The notes: generated from the letters alone by a model not told the origin. A stretch of DNA of 64,000 nucleotides from Pasteuria penetrans (GCF_900538055.1 NZ_UZAC03000003.1:1-64000), one strand, 5' to 3'; shown: positions 28,602-40,987, counted from the first letter of the stretch. Made by a program: numbers and translations.

Positions 28602-29843
28602 TTGGTGCGGGTATCCGTTGTGACCGTAGGCACGGAGCTAACCACGGGTATGACGATCGATCGCCATGCCCGTTATCTGTCTCTTCTATGTACATCATTG
28701 GGTCTGCATGTTACGCGGCACGTGACTGTGGAGGATGAACCGGATTCCCTATATTCAGTGCTTCTTTGGCTCCGGTCTCAGATGGATGTTTGTTTATTGA
28801 CGGGGGGGTTAGGTCCCACGCCTGATGACTTGACGCGCGAAGTGGTGGCAAGGTTCCTGGGTGAGTCCTTGGTATGGGATGAGACTCTCTATTCCGACAT
28901 TGTGCGTTATTTTCAAGGGCGTGGTTTGGACTTGCCGGAGGGTAATTCCAAGCAGGCTTACCGTTTCGTAGGTGGTGATGTTCTCCCGAATCCCCATGGG
29001 ACAGCCGTGGGTCTTTCCCTTCAAAAGGGTGGTGTGCGTTACGTTTTACTGCCGGGTCCTGTCCATGAATTGCGCCCAATGGTGGAAAATTTTGTGACTC
29101 CCATGCTGCGGGATTTTGCTCGGGACCAGGTGGTTCGCCAGTGTTCGCTTTGTTTTGCTGGGATTGGTGAATCAGAATTAGTGGCGCATTTTCGGCATCT
29201 GATCCAGGCTACCCCTCGGCTTACTATAGCCCCCTATGCTCACCGCGATCGGGTAGTTGTTCGTGTGACTGTTCGTGGGGATGAGGATGCTGCTGCAGAA
29301 CGACTCCTTGCCTCTGCGCAAAGGGATATTTTGGATCTTTGCGGTGATTGGTGTTATTCTGATGAAGATGTTTCCCTAGCCACGGTGGTGGTGAGGTTGT
29401 TGTGTCAGTGCGGTAGGACAGTAGCCTTGGCAGAGAGTTGTACGGGAGGGCAGATTTTGCAGCGTTTGACCGTCGTGCCGGGGAGCAGTCAGGTCGTGCG
29501 CGGGGGTTGGGTAGCTTACCACAAGGATGTTAAGGAGCAGGTTGTGGGTGTCTCAGGTGCTTGTATAGAGCGTATGGGTATTGTGTCTGCTGCTACGGCT
29601 CGTTTCCTAGCGAGGCGGGCTATGCAGGTGTTTGCTGCTACGATCGGCGTGGGCGTAACGGGTGTGGCAGGCCCTAAGTCACATGGTGGGCAGCCGCCCG
29701 GCATAGTTTGGATCAGTTGGGTTACCGCGGAGGTGGAGCATGCAGTGAGATTCTGTTGGCCGGGAGTACTACGGGAGGATGTGCAGGCGTTGGCTTCGCA
29801 GCAAGCGCTCTTTTGTTTGTGGAAGTATTTGAAAAAATTTTGA
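28602..29843 (+). CDS. cinA: CinA-family nicotinamide-nucleotide amidase / competence-damage protein
   Basis: A 413-residue two-domain CinA. The N-terminal MoCF-like domain (SVVTVGTELTTGMTIDRHARYLS, LLTGGLGPTPDDLTREVVA) is linked to ADP-ribose/NAD repair hydrolysis in characterised members; the C-terminal domain has the NMN deamidase core AESCTGG...GSSQVVRGGWVAYHKDVKEQVVGVS and GVGVTGVAGP. Length is normal. TTG 28602 has GAGGGGGG eleven bases upstream. In most Bacillaceae recA follows cinA; here a DEAD-box helicase follows after 47 bases instead. Confidence 0.92.
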   Translation: MVRVSVVTVGTELTTGMTIDRHARYLSLLCTSLGLHVTRHVTVEDEPDSLYSVLLWLRSQMDVCLLTGGLGPTPDDLTREVVARFLGESLVWDETLYSDIVRYFQGRGLDLPEGNSKQAYRFVGGDVLPNPHGTAVGLSLQKGGVRYVLLPGPVHELRPMVENFVTPMLRDFARDQVVRQCSLCFAGIGESELVAHFRHLIQATPRLTIAPYAHRDRVVVRVTVRGDEDAAAERLLASAQRDILDLCGDWCYSDEDVSLATVVVRLLCQCGRTVALAESCTGGQILQRLTVVPGSSQVVRGGWVAYHKDVKEQVVGVSGACIERMGIVSAATARFLARRAMQVFAATIGVGVTGVAGPKSHGGQPPGIVWISWVTAEVEHAVRFCWPGVLREDVQALASQQALFCLWKYLKKF

Positions 29844-29890
29844 AAACTTATTGGGTGGAGGAAGGGTTGAGGAAAGGTGAAACTATTACT

Positions 29891-31474
29891 ATGAATCGTT
29901 TTGATCAGTTCAACTTGAGTGAGGAAATTTTGGGTGGTATTCAGGATTTGGGGTTCGAGGAGCCCTCGCCCATTCAAATGGAGTGCATCCCTGCGGTTTT
30001 GCGCGGGGAGGATGTCATTGGCCAGGCGCAGACAGGGACAGGAAAGACGGCGGCTTTTGGGATCCCCATCCTGGAACGGGTAAATACACGGTCACTTCAC
30101 GTTCAGGCAGTTATTCTGGCACCCACGCGTGAGCTAGCAATCCAAGTTTCGGAGGAATTGCGACGGATTGGTCGACCGAAGCGTTTACGGATGCTGCCTA
30201 TCTACGGCGGACAGGCAATTGGTCGTCAGATCAAGGCCCTCCAGCAGGGTGTGCATGTTGTGATTGGTACACCGGGACGGTTGCTTGATCATCTGCGAAG
30301 GGGTACGTTACGCGTGGATAAGGTGGAGACCTTTGTGTTGGATGAGGCCGATGAGATGTTGGATATGGGTTTCATTGAGGATATTGAGGCCGTGATGCGT
30401 TATGTACCGGATCGTCGGCAGTTATTGCTTTTTTCTGCCACGATGCCTCCGGTGATCCGTCAGTTGGCGCAGAGATATATGAAAAAACCTCGTTATATTA
30501 CGGTCAGTCGTGGTGAGGTTACGGTACCTATCATTCAGCAATTTTATTATCGTGTATTGGAGAGTTGCAAGGCTGATGCCTTATGCAGGATTCTGGATAG
30601 TGAGGAGATTTCCCTCTCCATTGTTTTTTGCCGTACGAAGAAGGGTGTGGACGATCTTACAGAGGCTCTTCAGGTTCGCGGGTACCTGGCGAGTGGGCTG
30701 CATGGAGACTTAGCTCAGCAACAGCGGGATCGGGTGATGCAGGCTTTTCGTAAGGGTGATATTGATGTTTTGATTGCTACCGATGTGGCTGCGCGGGGGA
30801 TTGATGTGGGAAATGTTTCCCATGTTATCAATTTTGATATCCCGCAGGATGTAGAGGGGTATGTGCATAGGATTGGGAGGACAGGTCGCGCGGGTCGTGA
30901 GGGCATTGCGTTGACGTTGGTAACCCCCCGTGAGATGAAGCAGTTGAAGATCATTGAGCGTGAAACGCGTTTGCGTTTGCAGCCGCGTGAGTTGCCCACG
31001 CTGGAGGAGGTAGCTGCTAAGCAGCAACGCAGTTGGATGACGCAGATTGAGGAGGTCATTCAATCCAATACAGATTTTTCTTTTGTATCGGAAATAGTAG
31101 ATCAGTTGATGGAGCGTTTCTCACCCCACAAGGTGGTTACTGCGGCCCTCCATCTGGCCTTTTTTGATCGCTTTAGTAAGAATATGGAAACTTCCTATCG
31201 GTTTGGTGAAACGGGAGCTTCACCGGGTATGGTTCGCTTTTTCATCAATATTGGACGTAATGCCCATTTGCGGCCCCAGGAATTGGCCAAGGCAATTGCA
31301 GAAAACGCTGGGATTCATTTGCGACAGATTGGTCGTATCAATATTTATGATCGTTTCTCATTTGTTGAGGTACCCGAGGAAACCGCTCCCTTTGTTTATG
31401 AGGCTTTGCAACAGTCGCGCATCAATGGTACGCGGGTGAATATGGAGCCGGCGCGTCCGCGTGGGCGTTCATAA
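29891..31474 (+). CDS. DEAD-box RNA helicase with DbpA/CsdA RNA-binding domain
   Basis: A 527-residue ATP-dependent RNA helicase of the DeaD/CshA type. Motifs in order: Q-motif FEEPSPIQ, I AQTGTGKTAAF, Ia PTRELAIQ, II VLDEADEML, III SATMP, IV VFCRTKKG, V ATDVAARGIDV, VI HRIGRTGRAG. The final 80 residues (VRFFINIGRNAHLRPQELA...IGRINIYDRFSFVEV) are the RRM-like DbpA domain used for ribosome assembly or structured RNA. ATG 29891 has a GAGGAAAGGTG site; the open frame back to 29708 overlaps cinA in another frame and is not used. Ends at a strong terminator. Confidence 0.93.
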   Translation: MNRFDQFNLSEEILGGIQDLGFEEPSPIQMECIPAVLRGEDVIGQAQTGTGKTAAFGIPILERVNTRSLHVQAVILAPTRELAIQVSEELRRIGRPKRLRMLPIYGGQAIGRQIKALQQGVHVVIGTPGRLLDHLRRGTLRVDKVETFVLDEADEMLDMGFIEDIEAVMRYVPDRRQLLLFSATMPPVIRQLAQRYMKKPRYITVSRGEVTVPIIQQFYYRVLESCKADALCRILDSEEISLSIVFCRTKKGVDDLTEALQVRGYLASGLHGDLAQQQRDRVMQAFRKGDIDVLIATDVAARGIDVGNVSHVINFDIPQDVEGYVHRIGRTGRAGREGIALTLVTPREMKQLKIIERETRLRLQPRELPTLEEVAAKQQRSWMTQIEEVIQSNTDFSFVSEIVDQLMERFSPHKVVTAALHLAFFDRFSKNMETSYRFGETGASPGMVRFFINIGRNAHLRPQELAKAIAENAGIHLRQIGRINIYDRFSFVEVPEETAPFVYEALQQSRINGTRVNMEPARPRGRS

Positions 31475-31502
31475 GGTTTGGTTGATAGAAAGATGATATA
31501 GT

Positions 31503-31539
31503 AAAAACGCGTTCCCCCCGTGAGAAGGAACGCGTTTTT
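31503..31539. terminator. bidirectional terminator between helicase and CAP-like gene
   Basis: Perfect 13-base inverted repeat AAAAACGCGTTCC / GGAACGCGTTTTT with an 11-base loop; the A-run and T-run flanks allow it to work for both converging genes. Confidence 0.9.
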
Positions 31540-31615
31540 AGTATTACATTTTTTATGTTGCTTTGTACAGATGATTCTATTCTTATAATGCCTTTATATC
31601 AACATGGATTGAGGA

Positions 31616-33031
31616 TTAGTCCCTGATACCGAGATCCTCCCGTGTCCACATTTTTGTAGTTTTGTCAGGCCCAGCGATGTGTATGGCTACAACAGAGTCG
31701 ATATTGGGTCCACCCTTACCCAAATCAGAGAAAGGGGGTACACGCAGGAAGGCTATTCCCACACGAGAACCCTCGGCAGCATACCTACCATCGGCGAGCA
31801 ATGCGTAAGAGTGGGTTCCCTTCCGGCTCCATTGTGTCAGAATATCTTTCCTCGTCCCCTTTTTTTGTTTCAAACAGGGTTGTTCATTCAATAAACCATA
31901 ATGGTTCTGGGAACAATTGGGTTGTACATCCATACTACGACCTGGTCCATATAGATGTTCCAGATAACCACCAGTGTTACCAACACTCGTAAGCTCGTTT
32001 GAACCTTCTTCTCTAGGGACTAGGTGGTGTCTGTAACGCGTAATGGGCTGTTTCCCCTCTGCTCGTAGTTTTGAATTTCTGAGTTCATATTCGTATCTAG
32101 CTTTTGCCTGTGCCAGGGCTGATTTTGCAAGATCCTCGTCCCATTTCAGTGCAGGGAAGGCCCTTAATTCGGATAGTAGGGGCTCTCCTCGTTTTGTATT
32201 GCTACGCTGTTGATTGATTTCGTCGAACATTTTACGGGCTTGCTCTTCCGAATTGCCCTCTTCAGAATGGGTTACCCTTTCCTTATCGTTATCCTTGGGT
32301 GGATGGATAGGTTTGGTTTCACGGTTGGAATCGAATTCATTGTTTGATTCCCGTTTGGATTGGGAGTTGTGGTTGTTGTCTGAATACTTTTTCCCCTGCT
32401 GGGATTCATTTTGGGTGTATGGGCTCCCGTTCTTGTCCTCTATTGCGTTCTTTGGCTTCTCAGTTAGAACCTCCTTTTTCTTTTCCATCCCTTGTTCCTT
32501 ATCGCTGTTCCCTTGTTCCTTATCGCTGTTCCCTTGTTCCTTCCCGCTGTTCCCTTGTTCATCGTCCAGATTTTCCCCATCGGAGGAACGGATCACAGCG
32601 GTTTTTCCGTTGGATTCTTTAACCTGTACATCCGTGATCGAGCTCCCTTTGGATTGATATGAGCATTCTGCTAGTTCGTGACCACTCTTTATTATTTTAT
32701 CCTTCAATTTATCGTTTATAGATTCTGTGGGTATGGGTTTCCAATAGTCCGTTTCTATGAGTTTGTCGCACCCTTTTTCCCCAGATCGTTTTCTTGGCGT
32801 ATGGTTTTTTTCATTCTCAGCATTTGTTGGTGTGGTACCCTGCTTGTTTTGTTCGTTATACGATGATGAAGGATCCTCTTTAATTTGTTTGCTTTCGCTT
32901 TCTTTTTTAGAATCTAGGTTGTGATTCAGCTGGGCGTTGGTGGATAGGGTGGGAGGAAGGAGTGTGAGCGTGGTGAGACCCATAACAAAGGGTATGGAGT
33001 AAAGGTTTTTTTTTTTCTCAATTTGTTTCAT
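31616..33031 (-). CDS. Secreted protein with C-terminal CAP-like domain
   Basis: A 471-residue predicted secreted protein. Residues 1-33 form a signal peptide (MKQIEKKKNLYSIPFVMGLT..., cleavage near TNA). Residues 34-270 are highly charged and low complexity, rich in Ser/Glu/Lys/Asn, with short repeats of GNS(G/D)KEQ. Residues 280-460 resemble a CAP/SCP-like domain (MFDEINQQR, FPALKWDEDLAKSALAQAKARYEY, later QWSRKGTHSYALL and SRVGIAFLR), a fold found in secreted spore and host-interaction proteins. The CAP assignment is tentative because the active-site His/Glu are not clearly placed. The start has a very strong AAAGGAGG six to ten bases upstream. It is the only supportable minus-strand gene in the window. 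Confidence 0.75.
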   Translation of the reverse strand: MKQIEKKKNLYSIPFVMGLTTLTLLPPTLSTNAQLNHNLDSKKESESKQIKEDPSSSYNEQNKQGTTPTNAENEKNHTPRKRSGEKGCDKLIETDYWKPIPTESINDKLKDKIIKSGHELAECSYQSKGSSITDVQVKESNGKTAVIRSSDGENLDDEQGNSGKEQGNSDKEQGNSDKEQGMEKKKEVLTEKPKNAIEDKNGSPYTQNESQQGKKYSDNNHNSQSKRESNNEFDSNRETKPIHPPKDNDKERVTHSEEGNSEEQARKMFDEINQQRSNTKRGEPLLSELRAFPALKWDEDLAKSALAQAKARYEYELRNSKLRAEGKQPITRYRHHLVPREEGSNELTSVGNTGGYLEHLYGPGRSMDVQPNCSQNHYGLLNEQPCLKQKKGTRKDILTQWSRKGTHSYALLADGRYAAEGSRVGIAFLRVPPFSDLGKGGPNIDSVVAIHIAGPDKTTKMWTREDLGIRD

Positions 33032-33886
33032 GGTGTAGTTTCCTCCTTTGGGTTATCGTGGGTTTTTATTAGCAGGAAAACTAAAAAGCTACCTGTGGAT
33101 TTTGTGATTTGAGATTTTCGGTGGTGCCGGAATTGCCATGAAGGTGGGGGGGTGGTTGAGCCCCCCTTTTCTTGCACCCGGCTGGTCTACTTGATGTTGG
33201 GAACCTCCTTACCCTCCTCTGTTGTAGGCAAGTTTTCCTCTAGTGTCATTAGTTAGGAATGGTAAGAGGTGCGTTCAGGATATCTTACACTAAAATATTT
33301 TTCCGGACATTGGGTTAAAAAGTTTCTGGTAAAGTCCTTCGGGAGCCTACCTTAACTACCCACTCAATACTTTGAAAATTTAATATATATATATATATAT
33401 TAATTCATAAAAGTACCTGTACCATATTTTTATTAATAAGTTAATAAATATAATACTATGATTACACAAAACAATATATGATAATGAATATGAAAACTAA
33501 GATAGACGTTGCTATACGGTCGGTCCATACTGTCCATACTCCGTGTGGATTCATCGTATAATTATTTATATTATACAAATAAATTTTAATTTTATAAATA
33601 ATATATTTTTACCATATAGTTTATATTATAGTTTGACATTGGTCTTATCCATTGTGAATGCATCTTGTATTCCATAGTTATATGTATTTGTTTCATTTAA
33701 GGGGTGACGTACCCTACAAGATCCCTCTAGGAACAGAGGACTCACTACCCTCATTTCACGAGGATATTCATAAATAATTATTTTTACGTAAGATGAAAAC
33801 ATGCACCAGGCTAAGTATAAGGGAGGCTTTCTGGTATCCGGCGAATTGGGTTGACGAATTGATATCAAGCTGGGATTCATGTATCG
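33032..33886. other. non-coding gap with AT-rich island
   Basis: Holds the promoter side of the minus-strand CAP-like gene, a run of about ten TA dinucleotides at 33382-33401, and a very AT-rich island at 33370-33640. No gene seen. Confidence 0.5.
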
Positions 33887-34470
33887 TGTTGTGCTCTATG
33901 AGGGATGGGGGAGGGGCCCCCCGAAATTGGCATGTGGTATGCAGGTTTCAAATCGCCCAGTGCTGCTTGTTGTAAAGAGCAGGGGTGGTTGGGCGTTCTG
34001 GGAAAAGGCAAGATGAAAGAATCCTGTCCGGTGTGAATCAGGGAGATTAGTAAAGTGAACCATGGGAGGAAAATATCGGAAAGGCTCAGTCGATGTCGAA
34101 ACAAGGGACCTATCCTTAGAACGAAGCCACGGAGGGCGAATCACCTGTTATCCTGGCGGCATCTGGTGTACAGATGGGGTGAATTTGATGTAGGCCCTCA
34201 TAGGGAACCACGAGAGACTGTCCGCGCGGACACCTGGCTTTAGCCGGGTGTAAAAAAAGAGCTAAAGGTACACCGAGACTTCCTTCCGTGAACAGAGTTG
34301 GATCAACTCATAGTAGTGGAGAGAAACCCTTGTAATGAGGGTGGAGCGAAGGGGTTGAATGGTAGACCTGGATGGGTCTAACTGGGCGTACAATCTGAGA
34401 TAAGGAGATGATTGCAAGTTGGACCAGGCAACATTGGATCGAAACTCGGACAGAACACAGCAGAGGAAGG
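33887..34470 (+). ncRNA. structured-RNA-like repeat family, copy A (possible group II intron remnant)
   Basis: Non-coding segment sharing ordered blocks with copies at 51780, 57951, 60083, 61060 and (inverted) 46840-47167: AGTGAACC, (G/T)ATGTCGAAA, GGTGTACAG, GCGGACACCTGGC, CCGGGTGTAAAAA, GGTACACCGAGACTTCCTTC, CCGTGAAC and CATAGTAGTGG. Conservation in blocks without a frame suggests a folded RNA. The block order and the GTGYG-type start of other copies recall bacterial group II introns; I could not find a convincing domain V or a reverse-transcriptase frame. The edges are uncertain. Confidence 0.5.
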
Positions 34471-34902
34471 CATGGAAAACGTAGCATTAGACTGAGGCTC
34501 CAAATGGGCAAAATCCTATGGGTTCATAAGGATTACATAATGTGAGAGTAGTACGTTATGACTTTATCGGGATCGGAAGGGTTTCCTATTGGGAGGACTA
34601 TCAAGGCAGCATCCCGTTGGGGGTGTGAATTTCTGAACGGGTTTTTTTGGGGGGGATTTCCCCCCATTTGAGGTGCTTCCCCCATGGACTGCTATATAAA
34701 ATAAATTTACTATATTAAAATATAAAACGTATATTTTGGTTTTCTAGCTCTTCCCCCCTTTTTTACCTATGTCACTATAGTACTTGACTCACCCTAATTC
34801 GTTAAAAATGGTAATTAATTTCCATTTTCTTTTTGTTTATCTTTCTGTTACACTGTTCCGTAAAAATTGAAAATTTTATGGAATATAGGGGGGTATAGAT
34901 TG
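34471..34902. other. non-coding spacer between RNA-like repeat A and the IS256-type transposase
   Basis: No gene seen. A pronounced G-run followed by a C-run (GGGGGGGATTTCCCCCC near 34649-34666) forms a compact hairpin. The left end of the insertion element should lie here but I could not identify its terminal inverted repeat. Confidence 0.4.
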
Positions 34903-36158
34903 ATGAACCACAATACTTATACCGCCTTACCGGCCCCTATTCGTGATAAAAAAATGGAGAACGATCTCCTAGAGCGGGTACAATATTTGCAAAAATCAGG
35001 ATTATCATACGAGAAAGCCGTTCGAATTGTCGGGCATTCTATTCTGCATGATAAAAACTGGGGAAATTCCACCATTGGAAAGGCTTGGACATGGTTGGCC
35101 AACTATGAAAGGGATCAATATCTGGGGCGAAAAAAATATCAAAGAGACAACGGAGGACGCTGTACAATCATCAGAAATGGATATAGAAAACGTGTTTTAG
35201 ATACCCATAGGGGTCCCATTACTTTTTTCATTCCACGATTACGAGGCGCCAAGTTCCAGTCCGTTCTAGTCGATCCCTATTTCCGTTATGATCCCTACTT
35301 GCTGGAAAAGATCGTTTCCCTTCGAATCAGCGGTATGTCCCTGGAGGTCATCGCGGGGCAAACAAAGTGGATCTCCGGCAAGAGGATTCCCCGTTCCACC
35401 CTCTCCTAACGTCTTATTTCCCGGTATGATAGCCACCTAGACGCGTGGAATCTCCGTTCCCTACAGAACCAGTATTCCGCTCTTCAGGCCGATGCTACTT
35501 ATCTCAGGATCCGGGGGGCAAAGGGAAAAAAATAGCCATTTACATAGTAATGGGACGTAGGTGGGACGGTGTATGGGAAATTCTTTACGTTGGATACGGT
35601 CTACCTGAAACGTTGGACACCTGGAACCAGGTTTTCAAAAATCTTCGCTCGCGGGGTTTATCATCGGTTCCTTTGATCGTTACCGACGCTCACCCTGGCC
35701 TCAAAACGGCTGTTCGTGTCCATTACCCCGCATCGGATTGGCAACGATGTATTGCCCATTTCTTTAGAAACCTGCGGGATGCCGCTGAGGAGGACTCTTT
35801 TCCCCCAGAGATACTCTTTGATAGGATGCGCAAAGAGGTTCTGGAATCCCCGGATTGTGAAACGGCCTATGCAGTTGGCATGAGGATATGCGAGGATTAT
35901 AAAGACGTGGCCCCGAAAACGGTAAAAGTATTGCGAAAGGGCCTGCGAGATATCACCATCCACCTCGGACACGACCTTACCCATCAGAAGTCGAATCGGA
36001 GTACCAACATCCTGGAGAATTTAAACGGGAATTTAAAACGCATTACGAACAAAGCTCGCTGCTATCCTGATGACAGGGCTTCTTATCGGATATCCACCCT
36101 CTTCTGTCTCCGTGATCACCAAAAACGGCAGGAAACAACGGACCAGAGGATAGCATGA
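34903..36158 (+). pseudogene. IS256/Mutator-family transposase, broken
   Basis: Together the pieces read as one IS256-type DDE transposase of about 415 residues. Part 1 (34903-35409; ATG with GGGGGG nine bases upstream) carries the N-terminal DNA-binding half and ends at an in-frame TAA. The same frame continues as RLISRYDSHLDAWN and reaches the first catalytic Asp in QADATYLRI, then meets TAG at 35533. From there the -1 frame continues to the second Asp (IVTDAHPGLKTAV), CIAHFFRNLRD and the Glu region STNILENLNGNLKR. The switch occurs at an A AAA AAA heptamer immediately before the TAG. A decayed second copy lies on the minus strand at 57450-57865. Confidence 0.88.
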
Positions 36159-36272
36159 ATCATAGGGATTGGGAAGAAAGCAGAAATAGTATGGAATCAT
36201 GTGTTTTTGCGATTTAGATTGAAAATTTGGTAAAGTAAGAATCGTCTTTTTTCCCAATCCCTATAGGATTCA
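36156..36272. repeat. inverted repeat downstream of the IS256-type element
   Basis: ATGAATCATAGGGATTGGGA at 36156-36175 is nearly complementary to TCCCAATCCCTATAGGATTC at about 36251-36270, with about 75 bases between. It could be an element end or a long hairpin; the left end of the element has no obvious match. Confidence 0.55.
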
Positions 36273-37761
36273 TAATAAGAATGGACGAAAGAAGGTCGGA
36301 AGACGGGAACGAATTTTCTATCTATACAAATTAATAATATAATTATTCTTAAAAAATACAGGAAAAGGTCACCCAAGGAAGCAAAAAAGTGGGACTAAAA
36401 ATCCCCTCCGAAAAATGCACACACCCGTCCGGATGCTGTCCTGCTTTCTTTGCTCGGGGCCCTGTATCCGGTTAAGTTTGTTTTCTCTGTGGCCTTGGCA
36501 TAGACCAAAACCCCTTGGGAAGATTGTCAGTATAGGTAATTTGTAGTTGAAAATTATCACTCTCGGACTAGAGTACGTGGGCCAAGTAAAGCCAACATAA
36601 ATTTAAATTTCATTTTTTATATAAATTTTTATATATTAAATTTTATGTAATCCTTGGTATTCCCCTCTGCCCCCTCTGTCCCTTTTTTGGAGGCACCAAA
36701 TGACCTGGGATCCATTGTAAGCCGATTCTTTTTCTATCCTGGCCCGTACCACTCTTGTCTTACCATGTCCCTTTATCTTGGCGGCCTGAAAACGATTTTT
36801 GTAAAAGAACACCTCCCTGCTCATAGGTTTGGCAGCGCATTGGCCTGGCCAACTGACATCCCTCACAGGTTCCCTTATTGAAGTGGTCCACCATCTTTTA
36901 CAATGTATTTTTCTAATATCTTTAGATCATAACCATGATCCTTTTAGTAATCCCTATAGTATCCCTTATCATTTTACTATTATTTATAATCATTATTAAT
37001 TTTCTTTAACTTCTGTAAATTTAAAATATCCACAACGTGGTGGCACAATACCGACATAGGATTATCGATAACACGAGTACTGCTTGACTTTTCCTCATTT
37101 GGGAGGTTGTAGATTGTAGTAGCTAATGTTCGCAACAGAAGCAGTCGTCTTTCTTTTTTTGCCCTTATACTTTTATAATCCCCCTAAGGCTGTTTTTAAA
37201 TATTGGGTTTCTTTGTTCCTACCTGTTCTCTTTTTTCTATCTTCTGATTTACCGTGAAAAATATGGAAAAAAATGATTGAATATAGTTTGTGGAATAGGA
37301 CATTTGCATCGACTCCCTTGTTTTTATCAATACTGTTTCCCAAATTTATGAACAAAGGAGTGATTGTATGTATAGGTTGATAACATAAATATTATTATAT
37401 TACATATATTTTATGATAATGAATGCAGCGATCATTTGGGGGGGTATCTTCAGAAGGGATTTTCTTTACCTATTTTCCCTATCTTCCGTAGCTGAAAATT
37501 ATGCCTTATGTGGTTCTCGTTTACGCTGACTACGGGACCGGAGGAAGCAACATTTTTTAATATAAATTCATAATTATATAAAAATATAATTATATATTAA
37601 AAAATACATAAAATATATTTAAATAAAATTTACTCCCTATCGTCCTATCATCAGCCAACCTCTGCATCGATTTATGTTGCAATGTTCTGCAGAGGAATGA
37701 TATGTTAGAATGAATGTATATCATAATTGCAATAGTTAATTGGGATGGGGAGGGTGGTTCT
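36159..37761. other. non-coding gap after the transposase
   Basis: About 1.6 kb, with AT-rich islands at 36320-36360, 36600-36650 and 37560-37640. It contains repeat R3 copy 1 (36777-36895). No supportable gene; the region just before 37762 holds the start of the deacetylase. Confidence 0.5.
36777..36895. repeat. dispersed repeat R3, copy 1
   Basis: About 119 bases related to 47235-47390 in the same orientation: CTTGGCG(G/T)CCTG(A/G)AAACGA, AAAGAAC, AGGTTTGGCA(G/T)CGCATT, GGTTCCCT and GGTCCACCAT are shared, with about 35 extra bases in the other copy. On the minus strand each copy has part of an open frame starting at the complement of the ATGGTGGACC end, so it may be the remnant of a short gene or mobile element. 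Confidence 0.6.
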
Positions 37762-38616
37762 TTGCTTAATTCTCTATACTACTCCCGTTCTCGTTTCCGT
37801 AGAGGGGGGGGCATTTCCCTCGGGAATTTTCGTATTGGATACTATGTACCCGTGTGTGTATTTCTCCTTCTCATTATGATTACCTCCATTTTAGTATTCA
37901 AGGGTTGGCTGGGACAAGGGGTCGGCGGGGATAGGGGAGGCCTTCATTCCCCCTGGCATAGCAGCAGGGGGCGGGTTGCTCTCACCTTTGACGACGGTCC
38001 CTCCTTGGATCACACCCCTGCGATTCTCGATATCCTTCATCGTTCTGATGTTCCCGCTACCTTCTTTGTCCTTGGTAGTAAAGTTCAGAATTTGGAAGGG
38101 GCAAGAAATAGGACGACTGCGGAGGCCCAAAAAGCCCAATATATCATTGATGAGACCCGGGCCAGGCATCTCGTAGGCAATCATACTTGGGACCATAAGA
38201 ATATTAAAAAAATGGATAGTAATACCATGATGAATAGGGAAGTTAAACCTACTTCGGAGATCATAAAGAGAACATACGGACAGGAATCAGTCGACCTCTT
38301 TCGGCCCCCCTATGGAGCTATCTCATCAGAGAAAATGGATGAGATTCAGAGGGAAACGGGGATGCAAAAGGTCCTTTGGAATATCGAAACCAGGGATTGG
38401 GATAAAAAAAATAGTGCAGCGACTATGGTTGCAGAGGTGAAGAAATCCCTAGATAAGGGTGGGGATGCTGTTATTATCATGCACGATGGTGTTGGTAATA
38501 CAAAGGAAACGATAAAGGCCCTGCCTGAGATCATTAAGGTGATAAAGGATCATAATTTTGAAATCGTTCCCTTATCGGAAATTATGAGGAATGGGGGTAT
38601 TCGCAAACGTTCCTAG
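37762..38616 (+). CDS. Membrane-anchored polysaccharide deacetylase (NodB family)
   Basis: A 284-residue CE4 esterase that removes acetyl groups from peptidoglycan or another cell-wall polysaccharide. One N-terminal membrane helix (IGYYVPVCVFLLLIMITSILVF) precedes the catalytic domain. All five CE4 motifs are visible: TFDDGPS, HxxxH as NHTWDH, RPPYG, a WNIETRDW block and IIMHDG. TTG 37762 with GGGGAGGG eight bases upstream is preferred; ATG 37714 is in frame but has no binding site. In spore formers such enzymes (PdaA-like) act on the cortex or vegetative wall; which one this is cannot be decided. Confidence 0.9.
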   Translation: MLNSLYYSRSRFRRGGGISLGNFRIGYYVPVCVFLLLIMITSILVFKGWLGQGVGGDRGGLHSPWHSSRGRVALTFDDGPSLDHTPAILDILHRSDVPATFFVLGSKVQNLEGARNRTTAEAQKAQYIIDETRARHLVGNHTWDHKNIKKMDSNTMMNREVKPTSEIIKRTYGQESVDLFRPPYGAISSEKMDEIQRETGMQKVLWNIETRDWDKKNSAATMVAEVKKSLDKGGDAVIIMHDGVGNTKETIKALPEIIKVIKDHNFEIVPLSEIMRNGGIRKRS

Positions 38617-40565
<1,949 letters not shown>

Positions 40566-40987
40566 TTTCATGTTGTCTTTAGGAAATTTTAGGGTAAATA
40601 ATTCTTGTAGGGATTGGATCCTAAAGGGCAAACCGTCAGCGGAAATTTTTTCCTAATTTTTTCTAGGGTTACGTTATAGGGGTTTATTTTATCATTGCCG
40701 CCAGATTGTGATAGGTCCCACATAGAGGCCTGGGATTGCCGATATTCTTGGGGGACGTGATCCTCGCGCTCCTTTTTCCCTTATGGTTTCTAGGGTGTTG
40801 CCTCAATCATAAGGGGGTTGGGTTCAATGATTCCCCCGCATTTGTTTTTGCGTGGGCAAAGGGCCCTTTCGTGGGTGTTTTGGGGTACTATAGGTAGTAT
40901 GGTCCTTTTTGTCCTTGGGATTCATATTCCGTTTGTCCCCAGTGAGACGGTATGGGGATCACCGCAACAGGGAGGGGGATTAAGGGA
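40566..40987. other. non-coding gap between guaB and the metzincin-like gene
   Basis: Just over 400 bases; no terminator with a clear T-run and no supportable gene. Confidence 0.4.

Noticed and set aside
33887-34470. Calling the RNA-like segments outright group II introns
   Set aside because: No domain V hairpin and no reverse transcriptase frame were found, so the assignment is kept as a hypothesis.
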